Part shown: positions 1 to 7,987 of the stretch, piece after piece | Numbering within the stretch: position 1 is the first letter of the stretch | Layout: each line of letters opens with the position of its first letter | Origin: Ignavibacteria bacterium UBA5771 | Lineage (GTDB): Bacteria; Bacteroidota; Ignavibacteria; Kapaibacteriales; UBA2268 | Reading direction: 5' to 3' | Length of the DNA: 13,588 nt | NCBI GenBank assembly: GCA_002418685.1 | Contig: DIEP01000151.1 | Location: forward strand, 1 to 13,588 | Notes under the pieces: generated by a model | Seen by the model: the letters and a program-made list of their open reading frames with translations, nothing else | Database searches by the model: none | What the model was told of the DNA's origin: nothing | Program-made: the position numbers and the translations under genes

Positions 1-173
1 CCAACTGCTCCTGTGCCTGCGAATAAATCGAGAAATACTTTACCCTCAATATCTATCAATGAGCCTAGTGTGTCGAATAACGATTCTCTTGCATAGTCCG
101 TTGTGGGTCTAATATTTGCCGGTATCTTCCCTGATAGCACTCGACCTCCGTAGATTCCGGATATTATTCGCAT
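1..173 (-). CDS. rsmD: 16S rRNA (guanine-N2) methyltransferase RsmD, N-terminal part (cut by window edge)
   Basis: This is the first 57 residues of a protein whose gene runs off the left edge. It begins at an ATG (171-173) with MRIISGIYGGR. RsmD proteins characteristically start with a short I(I/T)(S/G)G..(R/K)GR-type segment that contacts rRNA. It continues through an 'IRPTTDYARESLFD' block, close to the RPT(T/S)D..RE..F(N/D) signature of the family. It then reaches the SAM-binding motif I, DLFAGTGAVG, at about residues 47-56. Known family role: methylation of G966 of 16S rRNA (E. coli numbering) during assembly of the 30S subunit, in the cytoplasm. The start lies 3 nt after the stop of the upstream minus-strand gene, so it is probably translated from the same message. 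The catalytic NPPY motif lies outside the window. Confidence 0.93.
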   Translation of the reverse strand, partial: MRIISGIYGGRVLSGKIPANIRPTTDYARESLFDTLGSLIDIEGKVFLDLFAGTGAV

Positions 174-176
174 AAA

Positions 177-1115
177 TTAGAGATTTGATGATTCGAAAAA
201 TGGTGGTAGAGTTGAACCTATCACAGGAGGAAAAATATGCATAGAGCGTTTGCAATACTCGATTTCCTCATTTCCTAAATTTGTTCGCATCATTCTAAAA
301 GCGTTCAATTTGCGACAGCTTATTTTTGCTACCCTCAAAGATTCGGTTATCTCAGAAAATAAATCATTTGTCAAGTCCTCTCCATAACAGAACAGCCCAT
401 TATCTATTTTATTTATGCTTTTGCTTTGAGCTTTTGAAATTTCATTTGATAAAATTTGTGGTATATCAATATTCTGCTGATAAGAAAGCAAATTATAGTA
501 TAGAATTTTCGAGTTTGCAATAACTGTGAAATCGATGAAATTCCCCTGTATTCCCGCAATTGCAGTTGTTATATTTCTATATTCAGGATAATTATAAAAA
601 AAACAATTAGCAGCAGAAATTTGCGACACATTCGCAGAAATAATTTTTTTATTATACTTTTGGAAAAATTCTTTGTAATGATGTATCTCAATATTTGGGA
701 TTATCACGCACATTATTGTTTGTGGCTGATTAATATTACCTTCCAAAGTATATGTATGAATTGTAAAATCATTTATATTAAGCGTTGGATATGCTTTCTT
801 TATTTCAATATCCAAAAGGGATTTAATATTTTCTTGCGGTATTTTTGAATCAAATGGGAACTGTGATACCATTATTAAATCAGCAGGGAAAACAATAGCA
901 ATTTCATCTATCTGATCAACAATTTCTTCAAATTGGCTTCTGAATTCTTCAATGCTTTTCTCATTGAAACTTTCAATCTTGCTATCATATTCAATAGAAG
1001 AGTTTATAGTGCTAATATATTGCAATTCCAATCCGAGTGGATTATTGTTCACTATTGTAGAATAAGTATTTTGCAAGCTATTATAGAGCGATAAAATTCT
1101 CTTAGATTTATTCAT
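177..1115 (-). CDS. Actin-fold PilM/DUF3822-like protein of unknown function
   Basis: This is a 312-residue soluble protein with no signal peptide or membrane segment. The pattern is that of an actin-like fold of the PilM/GspL type. There is an early block on positively selected 'LGLELQYIS' strands, then 'IAIVFPADLIMVSQFPF' (about residues 73-89), which resembles the segment where PilM-like proteins bring out their 'P...v..r.l.lP' motif. Next come a helix rich in acidic residues (IKSLLDIEIKKAYP), 'ISANVSQISAANCFFYNYPEY' in the middle, a second subdomain beginning 'TTAIAGIQGNFIDFTVI', and a C-terminal 'FPPVIGSTLPPF'. In Bacteroidota a DUF3822 gene often sits directly before rsmD, as here; I am recalling this rather than having checked it. 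The ATG lies inside the end of the histidine kinase gene (8-nt overlap) and the stop lies 3 nt before rsmD, so translation is probably coupled. I see no pilus genes nearby, so a pilus role is not supported. ATP binding is not demonstrable by eye. The fold call is moderate and the function unknown. Confidence 0.5.
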   Translation of the reverse strand: MNKSKRILSLYNSLQNTYSTIVNNNPLGLELQYISTINSSIEYDSKIESFNEKSIEEFRSQFEEIVDQIDEIAIVFPADLIMVSQFPFDSKIPQENIKSLLDIEIKKAYPTLNINDFTIHTYTLEGNINQPQTIMCVIIPNIEIHHYKEFFQKYNKKIISANVSQISAANCFFYNYPEYRNITTAIAGIQGNFIDFTVIANSKILYYNLLSYQQNIDIPQILSNEISKAQSKSINKIDNGLFCYGEDLTNDLFSEITESLRVAKISCRKLNAFRMMRTNLGNEEIEYCKRSMHIFPPVIGSTLPPFFESSNL

Positions 1116-3210
1116 TTATTTCTTCTGTTGGTAATTGAAATGTAAATTTTGTGCCGATGCCCAATTGGCTTTCGACTTGCAATTGACCGTTATTTTTATC
1201 AATGAACTCCTTAATAAGTATTAACCCAAAACCTGTCCCTTTTTCTCCTCCTGTCCCAACTGTGGAAAATATTTCATCCTCAGAAAATAATTTTCTCAAA
1301 TTGTCCTCAGTAATTCCAACACCTGTGTCTGCAACACTGACTATCAACTTATTATTATCTGTTTTACTTTTTATAGTTATTTTCCCGCCTCGATTAGTGA
1401 ATTTTATAGCATTTGTAATTAGATTTCTAATAACAGTATTAATCATTGCTGTGTCATAATAACCTACTGCATCGTTTTGTAAGTCTGCGTCTATATGAAT
1501 TCCCTTTTCTTGAGCTATTTTTTGAACAAATTCAATATTTTGTTTAATTATGAAATTAATATCTTGATTGCTTGGTTGCATTGTAATCTTTCCTTGCTGA
1601 GATTTTGCCCAGTCAAGCAAATCAAATAGTAATATCAGCACATTTTGATTGGATTTCTCTAATTCACTTATTAATTCGCGCTTTTCATTATCATCAAGAA
1701 TTTCCCAATTATGGATGAGTAGAGACAAAGAAGAGTTCAAATTTCCAATTGGATTCTTTAAATCGTGGGATATTATTGAAAACAATTTATCCTTGTCACT
1801 ATTCGATCTTTTCAATTCATTATTCTGTTCTATAATGATTTGATTTTTCTTTTCAAGTTCAGAGTTTTGCAATTCAATAGTTTTTAATTGTGTTTGAAGC
1901 AAGGCTCGTGACTGCTCACTATGTTTATGTCTCAGAAACAATACAACAGAAATGAATGCTAATAATATTATACTCATAACAAACACGGTAGTACGTAACA
2001 TTCTTGATCGTGCTTGTATCTCTTCTTTTAAATCATCTTGCTTTTTTTGGTTTTCTTGGAGAATAGTCTTGATTTTATATCCAAGTTTATTATTATTCAC
2101 TTCTTCAAAATAATTATGGAATTCTTGATGATATTTATATGCAGAGTCAAATCGGCCTATTTTTTCATAATATGATGCAAGACTAAGCGACAATACAGAT
2201 AATACTGACTTAATATTGGCAGCTTTGGCAATTTGATAACCATAATTTGCAAAATAATAAGCGCTATCAGTATTATTTTCAAGAAAATACATTTTTGTAA
2301 GATGATAACATATCACAGATATAGATTCTTTGTCATAGAATTGTTTAGCGAGGCTGAATGCTTCGAGTAATGTGTTTATTGCCTTCCTGTTATGGTCATT
2401 TAAAACCTCGCCATAACATGCACCAAGTATATTTAAATTGTTTATTATTAATGCAGTATCATTTATTTTACGTGCTAAATCCTGCGATTTCATGGCATAA
2501 TATATTGTTGTGTCCCTTACCGTTGGATCTTTCATAATTTCAAAATAGGTCGCAGCTAATCGATTATATGCACGCGCTATAAGAAATGTATCATTAATTT
2601 TAATGGCTTCGGATAATGCGTTCTTGAGGGTGGAAATAGAATTCGAAATATTTGTTAATGCTCTATAATTATCTCCAAGCCGAATATTAATCTCGATTTG
2701 GTCTCTTTTGAGTTTATATTTAGTTGCTAAATTAGAAGCATCTAATAATTTCTGAACAGATTCTGAATAATTCCCGATTAAATAATTATAATATTCTAAA
2801 TATTTGAGTGCTTTAATTTGTCCCTCGACATCATTTAATTTTTGGGCTATAGAATATGCCTCTAATGCGTATTTATAAATCTCTTGACTTGCATCTTTCG
2901 AATATATTTCACAAATTTCAAATAATAGTGATAATTTCTCTTTTTGATCAGTAGCATTATTATACTTGTTTTCCAAATCTTTTGTAATATTATTAACGTC
3001 ATTATTAACATTTGGATCCTCTGAAACAAATGATAAAATTGGATTATGATTTGATGCGACCTTTGCATCCGTATTCTCAAATGCTGACGCCGAATTGAGA
3101 AGCAAGATGCTGAATAATGCAATCAAAAAGAGAATATAATATTTATTACGTGTCAATGGTTTATATTTATTAATTATTAATTTCTTAGGTGGAATTTTAT
3201 TAATATACAA
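1108..3210 (-). CDS. Membrane sensor histidine kinase with periplasmic TPR-type helical repeats
   Basis: This 700-residue protein has a clear domain order. Residues 22-43 form a hydrophobic signal segment ending ASA. Residues 75-375 are helical TPR-like repeats (for example A-x-x-Y-x-x-A pairs at 113-125, 176-205, 213-250, 258-290 and 340-370). A single membrane span covers about 407-427, followed by a coiled coil at 432-470. The HisKA domain carries the phospho-acceptor H482 in SHDLKNPIG. The HATPase domain has N596/N600 (N-box), DTGVGI at 628-633 and GTGFGL at 658-663. All catalytic boxes are present, so it should be active. The architecture predicts a periplasmic TPR sensor relaying to the cytoplasm. 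No response regulator gene is adjacent, so it is an orphan kinase here. The best start is a TTG at 3208-3210. No ATG exists between it and the in-frame stop at 3232-3234. An alternative TTG at 3154-3156 would give a more compact signal peptide (MTRNKYYILF...). Neither has a visible Shine-Dalgarno site. Its end overlaps the next gene by 8 nt. Confidence 0.9.
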   Translation of the reverse strand: MYINKIPPKKLIINKYKPLTRNKYYILFLIALFSILLLNSASAFENTDAKVASNHNPILSFVSEDPNVNNDVNNITKDLENKYNNATDQKEKLSLLFEICEIYSKDASQEIYKYALEAYSIAQKLNDVEGQIKALKYLEYYNYLIGNYSESVQKLLDASNLATKYKLKRDQIEINIRLGDNYRALTNISNSISTLKNALSEAIKINDTFLIARAYNRLAATYFEIMKDPTVRDTTIYYAMKSQDLARKINDTALIINNLNILGACYGEVLNDHNRKAINTLLEAFSLAKQFYDKESISVICYHLTKMYFLENNTDSAYYFANYGYQIAKAANIKSVLSVLSLSLASYYEKIGRFDSAYKYHQEFHNYFEEVNNNKLGYKIKTILQENQKKQDDLKEEIQARSRMLRTTVFVMSIILLAFISVVLFLRHKHSEQSRALLQTQLKTIELQNSELEKKNQIIIEQNNELKRSNSDKDKLFSIISHDLKNPIGNLNSSLSLLIHNWEILDDNEKRELISELEKSNQNVLILLFDLLDWAKSQQGKITMQPSNQDINFIIKQNIEFVQKIAQEKGIHIDADLQNDAVGYYDTAMINTVIRNLITNAIKFTNRGGKITIKSKTDNNKLIVSVADTGVGITEDNLRKLFSEDEIFSTVGTGGEKGTGFGLILIKEFIDKNNGQLQVESQLGIGTKFTFQLPTEEINE

Positions 3211-3288
3211 AAATAAGGAATTTTTGAGTATTTATTTTAAATATTATTAAAGTTAGGAAAGAATGCAATGAACTGTATTATAAATGCC

Positions 3289-3318
3289 AAATGTCATACT
3301 TTAAAATAGAGGACATTT
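3289..3318. promoter_or_regulatory. Inverted repeat AAATGTC-16 nt-GACATTT, possible operator
   Basis: AAATGTC at 3289-3295 and its exact reverse complement GACATTT at 3312-3318 are separated by 16 bases. The arrangement fits a dimeric regulator binding two turns apart. It sits just upstream of the minus-strand TATAAT candidate at 3277-3282, where a regulator could affect the kinase promoter. Seven-bp arms can arise by chance in AT-rich DNA, so the regulatory reading is inference. Confidence 0.3.
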
Positions 3319-3339
3319 TCTAAATATCGGACAATTTCT
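3311..3339. repeat. Imperfect direct repeat, 11 bp with an 18-bp period
   Basis: GGACATTTTCT (3311-3321) is followed 18 bases later by GGACAATTTCT (3329-3339), with 10 of 11 positions the same. The first copy contains the right arm of the inverted repeat at 3289-3318. Closely spaced direct half-sites of this kind are typical of response-regulator or activator binding, but no regulator is encoded next to it. Confidence 0.35.
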
Positions 3340-3441
3340 GCTCCTATCATTTATATCTTATATCTCTGGGAATTCGTCTTATCATATTCTTACATTATTT
3401 TTTCTTAATTTTATAGATTTTATTTAATTGAACTTAATTAA

Positions 3442-6354
3442 ATGGCTAAAAGCAAATTGAAGGATGCTCCAAATTCGGAATTTGATAAAATTATTATACG
3501 TGGAGCAAGAGAACATAATTTAAAAAATATAAATATAGATATACCGCGTGATAAATTTGTCGTTATTACGGGAATATCTGGTTCGGGGAAAACAAGTCTT
3601 GCCTTTGATACAATATATGCAGAAGGGCAGAGGCGTTATATTGAGTGCCTGTCTCCTTATGCTCGGCAATTTATGGATGTGCTGAAAAAACCTGACGTCG
3701 ACCGCATCGAAGGGCTTTCTCCCGCAATTTCAATTGAGCAAAAGACCAGCGGTAATTCTCCTCGCTCGACTGTTGGAACTATTACAGAAATATATGATTA
3801 TCTGCGATTGCTTTTTGCTAAAATTGGTGTGCAATATTGTGTGGATTGCCATCTTCCTGTTGTCGAGCATTCTCTTGACCAAATTATACGCGAAATATTA
3901 GAAAAATATGATGGCAAACTTGTGCAAATTCTATCGCCTCTTGTCCGTTCGCGTCGGGGTCATTATAAAGAACTGTTTAATCAATTGATTAAAGAAGGTT
4001 ATACCAAGGTCCGCGTCGATGGTCAAATACGCGATTTGCGAAATGGGATGCAAGTGGAACGCTATAAAATTCACGATATAGAGCTTGTTGTGGATAGACT
4101 GGAAATTTCACATAATCAAGAGATGCGCATCTCGAATTCTATTGAGATTGCTCTGCATAGAGGTGAAGATGTATGTTTCTTATCTATCCAAGAGCCAAAT
4201 GGAACTTGGTCGGAGAAGACATATTCGACAAAATATTCTTGTCCGAATTGTGGAAGGGCATACGATAAGCTTTCTCCTAATAATTTTTCATTTAATTCTA
4301 CTTATGGGGCTTGTCCCACTTGCGAAGGGCTTGGAGAAATCGATACATTCGATACTGATTTGCTTATTCCCGATAAAAATATATCAATCGCAGATGGTGC
4401 AATTACAACGCTTGCAAAAGGGAAAAATTTTTGGCTGTGGAAACAGTTGAACGCCTTCGCACTGAAACATAGAATTGATTTAACAAAACCCGTTAAAGAC
4501 TTAAGCGATGATGATCTTAATAAAATACTATACGGGGCAATGGATAATAACGTTGTGGTTGATTATCCGCGCAGAAATTCTTCTCACTCGATGACTCAAA
4601 GTTATCACGGGATTATTCCATTACTCAAAGAATTGCTCGAGAATCCGCCAATGCGTGCTGTCGAAACGCATGTCCGCAAATTCATTGTGCGAAAGACTTG
4701 TTCCGAATGCAATGGAAAACGCTTAAAAAATGTATCTCTCAATGTCTTTATTTATGGTAATAACATTGATGATATTGTTTCAAGAGATGTTGAACATTTA
4801 ATCGCGTATTTCAAAAAATTACAAACTCAGCTAACACCAAGAGAAAAGGATATTTCAAATATTATCCTAAAAGAAATAGTATCTCGCTTGATTTTTCTCA
4901 AAAATGTTGGATTGACCTATATATCGCTTTCGAGACCCTCGCAAACCCTTTCGGGTGGGGAATCGCAAAGGATTCGCCTTGCTTCGCAAATTGGCTCGCA
5001 ACTTGTCGGTATTACTTACGTTTTGGATGAACCAAGCATAGGACTGCACCCACAAGATAATCATAAATTGATAGATTCATTGAAACAATTACGGGATTTA
5101 GGAAATTCTGTGATTGTCGTCGAGCATGACCGAACAATGATTGAGGAATCTGACCAATTTATTGATATTGGACCTCGTGCAGGAGTACTTGGTGGGGAAG
5201 TTATACTCCAAGCTGATACTCATAATCTGAACAAATTAACCCAAGCACAAATCGATAGTTCCCTAACTGTTCAATATTTAAAAAATATAAAACAAATAAC
5301 AAGGAATAATGGCTTTGCGGGTAAATTCCGCGAGGGAAATGGTCTTTATTTAAATCTCTTCGGTTTAAAAGGTAATAATTTAAAAAATATTGATCTCCAA
5401 ATTCCTCTTGGAAAATTTATTTGCATAACAGGATTGTCGGGTTCAGGCAAGTCGAGTATGATAAACGATACACTTTACCCAATACTTGCTAATCATTTCT
5501 TTAATTCAAAAAGCCAACCTCTGCCTTATGAAAGAGTCGAAGGGATCGAAAATATCGATAAAGTGATAGAAATTGACCAATCCCCAATTGGCAAAACCGC
5601 AAGGAGCAATCCTGCTACTTATACGGGTATGTTTACTTATATCAGAGATGTTTTTGCAATGTTGCCCGAAGCAAAAATTCGCGGGTATGCAAGCGGGCGG
5701 TTCTCATTCAATGTGAAAGGAGGAAGATGCGAAGCATGTCAAGGTGCAGGTATTAAAAAAATTGAAATGAATTTCCTGCCTGATATTTATGTTCCGTGTG
5801 ATGTTTGCCAAGGGAAAAGATATAATGAGGAAACGCTACAAGTTAAATTCAAGCATAAATCTATTGCTGATGTGCTCGATATGTCAATTGATGAAGCTAA
5901 TGAGTTATTTTCTGAAATACCAAACATCCAAAGAAAATTAGCCACTCTCAAAGATGTCGGGCTTGGATATATTAAACTCGGGCAGCAATCTCCCACTCTA
6001 TCAGGCGGAGAAGCACAAAGAGTGAAACTTGCAACACAATTATCCAAACGTAGCACAGGGAAAACATTATATTTGCTTGATGAACCAACAACTGGCTTGC
6101 ATTTTGATGATGTGCGGATACTTCTCAAAATGCTTGATAATCTTGTTGAGAAGGGAAATACTGTGATTGTGATTGAGCATAATTTGGACGTAATCAAATT
6201 CGCCGATTGGATTATTGACCTTGGTCCCGAAGGTGGTCAAAAAGGGGGATATGTAATAGCCACTGGCACTCCCATTGATATATCCAAAAATCCTAAGAGT
6301 CTTACGGGGAAATTTTTAAAGGAAGAATTTAAAAAATTAGATAAAATTTCATAA
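3442..6354 (+). CDS. uvrA: Excinuclease ABC subunit A (UvrA)
   Basis: This is a full-length 970-residue UvrA; the family is usually about 940-970. It is the DNA damage-recognition ATPase of nucleotide excision repair, which loads UvrB. It has two ABC ATPase modules. Module 1 has Walker A GISGSGKT (residues 44-51), signature LSGGE near 503 and Walker B VLDEPS near 528-533. Module 2 has Walker A GLSGSGKS (about 664-671), LSGGE near 853 and Walker B LLDEPT near 878-883. Zinc-binding cysteine pairs are intact: CPNC...CPTC at about 267-294 in the insertion domain and CEAC...CDVC at about 763-789 in the second module, the latter being the DNA-binding zinc module. Extra CxxC pairs occur at CVDC (about 132) and CSEC (about 415). 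The ATG at 3442 has no Shine-Dalgarno sequence, as with several genes here. It reads away from the kinase cluster and is followed 53 bp later by kbl. No sign of damage. Confidence 0.99.
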   Translation: MAKSKLKDAPNSEFDKIIIRGAREHNLKNINIDIPRDKFVVITGISGSGKTSLAFDTIYAEGQRRYIECLSPYARQFMDVLKKPDVDRIEGLSPAISIEQKTSGNSPRSTVGTITEIYDYLRLLFAKIGVQYCVDCHLPVVEHSLDQIIREILEKYDGKLVQILSPLVRSRRGHYKELFNQLIKEGYTKVRVDGQIRDLRNGMQVERYKIHDIELVVDRLEISHNQEMRISNSIEIALHRGEDVCFLSIQEPNGTWSEKTYSTKYSCPNCGRAYDKLSPNNFSFNSTYGACPTCEGLGEIDTFDTDLLIPDKNISIADGAITTLAKGKNFWLWKQLNAFALKHRIDLTKPVKDLSDDDLNKILYGAMDNNVVVDYPRRNSSHSMTQSYHGIIPLLKELLENPPMRAVETHVRKFIVRKTCSECNGKRLKNVSLNVFIYGNNIDDIVSRDVEHLIAYFKKLQTQLTPREKDISNIILKEIVSRLIFLKNVGLTYISLSRPSQTLSGGESQRIRLASQIGSQLVGITYVLDEPSIGLHPQDNHKLIDSLKQLRDLGNSVIVVEHDRTMIEESDQFIDIGPRAGVLGGEVILQADTHNLNKLTQAQIDSSLTVQYLKNIKQITRNNGFAGKFREGNGLYLNLFGLKGNNLKNIDLQIPLGKFICITGLSGSGKSSMINDTLYPILANHFFNSKSQPLPYERVEGIENIDKVIEIDQSPIGKTARSNPATYTGMFTYIRDVFAMLPEAKIRGYASGRFSFNVKGGRCEACQGAGIKKIEMNFLPDIYVPCDVCQGKRYNEETLQVKFKHKSIADVLDMSIDEANELFSEIPNIQRKLATLKDVGLGYIKLGQQSPTLSGGEAQRVKLATQLSKRSTGKTLYLLDEPTTGLHFDDVRILLKMLDNLVEKGNTVIVIEHNLDVIKFADWIIDLGPEGGQKGGYVIATGTPIDISKNPKSLTGKFLKEEFKKLDKIS

Positions 6355-6396
6355 TTTTCGTTTTTCTCAATTTACTTTTTACAAATTATTAATTTC

Positions 6397-6402
6397 AAGG
6401 TG
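6397..6402 (+). promoter_or_regulatory. Ribosome binding site of kbl
   Basis: AAGGTG lies 5 bases before the ATG at 6408. It is one of the few recognisable Shine-Dalgarno sequences in the window. It supports Met1 over the second in-frame ATG four codons later (6420). Confidence 0.55.
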
Positions 6403-6407
6403 CAGTA

Positions 6408-7652
6408 ATGCAAAATTCTATGAAAGAATACCTTCGAGGCGAATTAAAGCAACTCGAAGATAAAAACTTATATAAACACGAAAGAATAATCGAAAGCCCA
6501 CAAGGTCCTGAAATAATTGTGAAAGGCAAGAAAGTGCTAAACTTTTGCGCCAATAATTATCTTGGACTTTCTTCTCATCCATTATTAATTGAAGCAGCGC
6601 ATAAGGGTATTGATTCTCGTGGATTTGGTCTCTCCTCGGTGCGATTTATCTGTGGCACGCAAGATAGACATAAAGTTCTCGAGAAAAAATTAGCTGATTT
6701 CCTCGGTATGGAAGATGCAATTTTATTTTCATCATGTTTTGATGCTAATGGCGGAGTCTTTGAACCATTATTCAAAGAAAACGATGCAATCATTACCGAT
6801 TCGCTCAATCATGCGTCAATTATTGATGGCGTAAGGTTATCAAAAGCAAATCGATGGATTTATAAGCATAGCGATATGCGAGATGTCGAAGAAGTTGATC
6901 CCGCAACAGGCAAAATGGCAAAGGGGCTTGAAAGATGCTTGAAAGAGGCAAATGAAAGCGGCGTAAGGTTCAAAGTGATTGCCACAGATGGTGTATTTTC
7001 TATGGATGGCGATATCGCTAAATTAAACGAAATTTGCAATTTAGCCGAGAAATACGATGCACTCGTAATGGTCGACGATAGCCACGCCACAGGATTTGTG
7101 GGGAAAACCGGACGCGGAACTCACGAGTTCAATAATGTTATGGGAAGAGTTGATATTATTACAACAACTTTTGGCAAAGCACTTGGAGGAGCATCGGGTG
7201 GCGCAATTGTCAGCTCGCAAGAAATAGTTGATTGGATGCGAAACAATGCTCGACCTTATTTATTTTCAAATACAGTCGCTCCCGCAGTTGTTGAAGGAAC
7301 AATTGCAGCATTAGATCTGCTGAGTTCCTCGACTGACTTGAAGGATAAATTAGAACGAAACACTCAAGTATTTCGCAAAGCAATGACTGATGCAGGTTTT
7401 GATATTCTTCCAGGCGTTCATCCTATTACCCCGATAATGTTTGGCAAATTTGAAAATAGCTCGCAACTTGCTGTTGAATTTGCAAATCGATTGCTGGATG
7501 AAGGTATCTATGTAACGCCATTTTCTTTTCCTGTTGTGCCTTTGCATAAAGATAGAATCAGAGTGCAGATTTCAGCTGCTCACGAATTAGAGCATCTCAA
7601 TCGCGCTATCAATGCGTTTATCAAAATTGGCAAGGAATTGAAGATTATTTAA
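6408..7652 (+). CDS. kbl: Glycine C-acetyltransferase (2-amino-3-ketobutyrate CoA ligase)
   Basis: This 414-residue PLP enzyme of the alpha-oxoamine synthase family resembles E. coli Kbl along its whole length. It splits 2-amino-3-oxobutyrate with CoA into glycine and acetyl-CoA, the second step of threonine breakdown after threonine dehydrogenase (Tdh). Visible signatures are NFCANNYLGL (45-54), the SVRFICGTQD block (77-86) that separates Kbl from serine palmitoyltransferase and BioF relatives, SSCFDANGG (108-116), NHASIIDGVRL (134-144), VDDSH (222-226, with PLP-contacting Asp and His) and TTTFGKALGG, where K257 is the Schiff-base lysine. No tdh gene is next to it. It has about 14-16 extra residues around 162-174 (VDPATGKMAKG) compared with my memory of E. 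coli Kbl (398 aa), lying between the small helices before IATDGVFSMDG. It follows uvrA by 53 bp without an obvious terminator, so partial read-through from uvrA is possible. Confidence 0.96.
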   Translation: MQNSMKEYLRGELKQLEDKNLYKHERIIESPQGPEIIVKGKKVLNFCANNYLGLSSHPLLIEAAHKGIDSRGFGLSSVRFICGTQDRHKVLEKKLADFLGMEDAILFSSCFDANGGVFEPLFKENDAIITDSLNHASIIDGVRLSKANRWIYKHSDMRDVEEVDPATGKMAKGLERCLKEANESGVRFKVIATDGVFSMDGDIAKLNEICNLAEKYDALVMVDDSHATGFVGKTGRGTHEFNNVMGRVDIITTTFGKALGGASGGAIVSSQEIVDWMRNNARPYLFSNTVAPAVVEGTIAALDLLSSSTDLKDKLERNTQVFRKAMTDAGFDILPGVHPITPIMFGKFENSSQLAVEFANRLLDEGIYVTPFSFPVVPLHKDRIRVQISAAHELEHLNRAINAFIKIGKELKII

Positions 7653-7671
7653 GGAATTAAATAATAATTTT

Positions 7672-7691
7672 TGGAACATAAAATTGTTCCA
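7672..7691 (+). terminator. Short hairpin after kbl, weak terminator candidate
   Basis: TGGAACA (7672-7678) and TGTTCCA (7685-7691) form a perfect 7-bp stem with a 6-nt AT loop, 20 bp after the kbl stop. No U-run follows on either strand, so it is not a canonical Rho-independent terminator. It touches the left end of the composite repeat. Confidence 0.3.
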
Positions 7692-7748
7692 TTGTAGAAA
7701 CACTTTTGATGTGTCCCTATTCTATTTGCAAGGTGGGAATTACATTAC

Positions 7749-7840
7749 TCCCCCTCTTCATAATAGGAGAAAGTTTCAATCTTTCCCCTCTTCGTAATAG
7801 GGGAAAGTTTCAATATTCCCCCTCTTCGTAAGGGGGTGTT
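7749..7840. repeat. 34-bp tandem palindromic repeats (module T, three units)
   Basis: The word CCCCTCTT starts at 7751, 7785 and 7819, an exact period of 34. The first two units share the ending AAAGTTTCAAT, and the third breaks off into module B after its AGGGGG arm. The middle unit is a perfect hairpin, with CTTTCCCCT (7781-7789) and AGGGGAAAG (7799-7807) around a 9-nt loop. The third has CCCCCT/AGGGGG (7818-7823, 7831-7836). There are no unique spacers between units, so this is not a CRISPR array despite the GTTTCAAT words. Confidence 0.8.
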
Positions 7841-7841
7841 C

Positions 7842-7881
7842 CTCTTGGTGTGCCAGGCGGGGACATCTGTGCCACCAGGAG
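7842..7881 (+). repeat. Module B hairpin, copy 1
   Basis: CTCTTGGTG (7842-7850) pairs with CACCAGGAG (7873-7881) around a 22-nt loop, with one U-G pair if read as plus-strand RNA. It is followed by the T-rich GTTCTTTTCATT. It could end plus-strand transcripts, but as a repeated element its role may be other than termination. Confidence 0.5.
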
Positions 7882-7953
7882 TTCTTTTCATTATCAACTA
7901 TTGTAGAAACACTTTTGATGTGTCCCTATTCTATTTGCAAGATGGGAATTATT

Positions 7954-7974
7954 CCCCCTCTTCGTAAGAGGGGG
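7954..7974. repeat. Perfect 9-bp hairpin (module T, copy 2)
   Basis: CCCCCTCTT (7954-7962) and AAGAGGGGG (7966-7974) are exact reverse complements with a 3-nt loop. This is a very stable stem on either strand. It lacks a U-run on both strands, though the strong stem could still slow RNA polymerase or block 3' exonucleases. Confidence 0.6.
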
Positions 7975-7987
7975 TAAGGGGGTGTTC

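Larger units (their letters stand above)
3211..3441. promoter_or_regulatory. Divergent intergenic region between the kinase cluster and uvrA
   Basis: These 231 bases contain no ORF and must hold the promoters for both directions. On the minus strand, TATAAT (plus 3277-3282) is a good -10 hexamer for the kinase, but no convincing -35 is seen 16-18 bp above it. On the plus strand the last 100 bases are very AT-rich with several -10-like words (for example TATAGA near 3412), none with a clear -35. A 7-bp perfect inverted repeat and an imperfect 11-bp direct repeat lie in the middle and are listed separately. No LexA-like box of the E. coli or Bacillus type is visible before uvrA. Promoter positions are tentative. 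Confidence 0.45.

Noticed and set aside
177..1115. Calling this gene pilM with a type IV pilus role
   Set aside because: No pilN, pilO, pilP, pilQ or other pilus genes are adjacent, and the similarity is only at fold level.
3211..3441. SOS (LexA) box before uvrA
   Set aside because: No CTGT-N8-ACAG or GAAC-N4-GTTC type palindrome is present in the region.
5787..6197. 136-codon minus-strand frame opposite uvrA
   Set aside because: It is antisense to the second UvrA ATPase module, Ser-rich and without family motifs; it is a shadow frame.
7749..7840. Possible CRISPR array, because of repeated GTTTCAAT words at a regular spacing
   Set aside because: The units are directly tandem with a 34-bp period and no unique spacers, each is itself a palindrome, and no cas genes are present.
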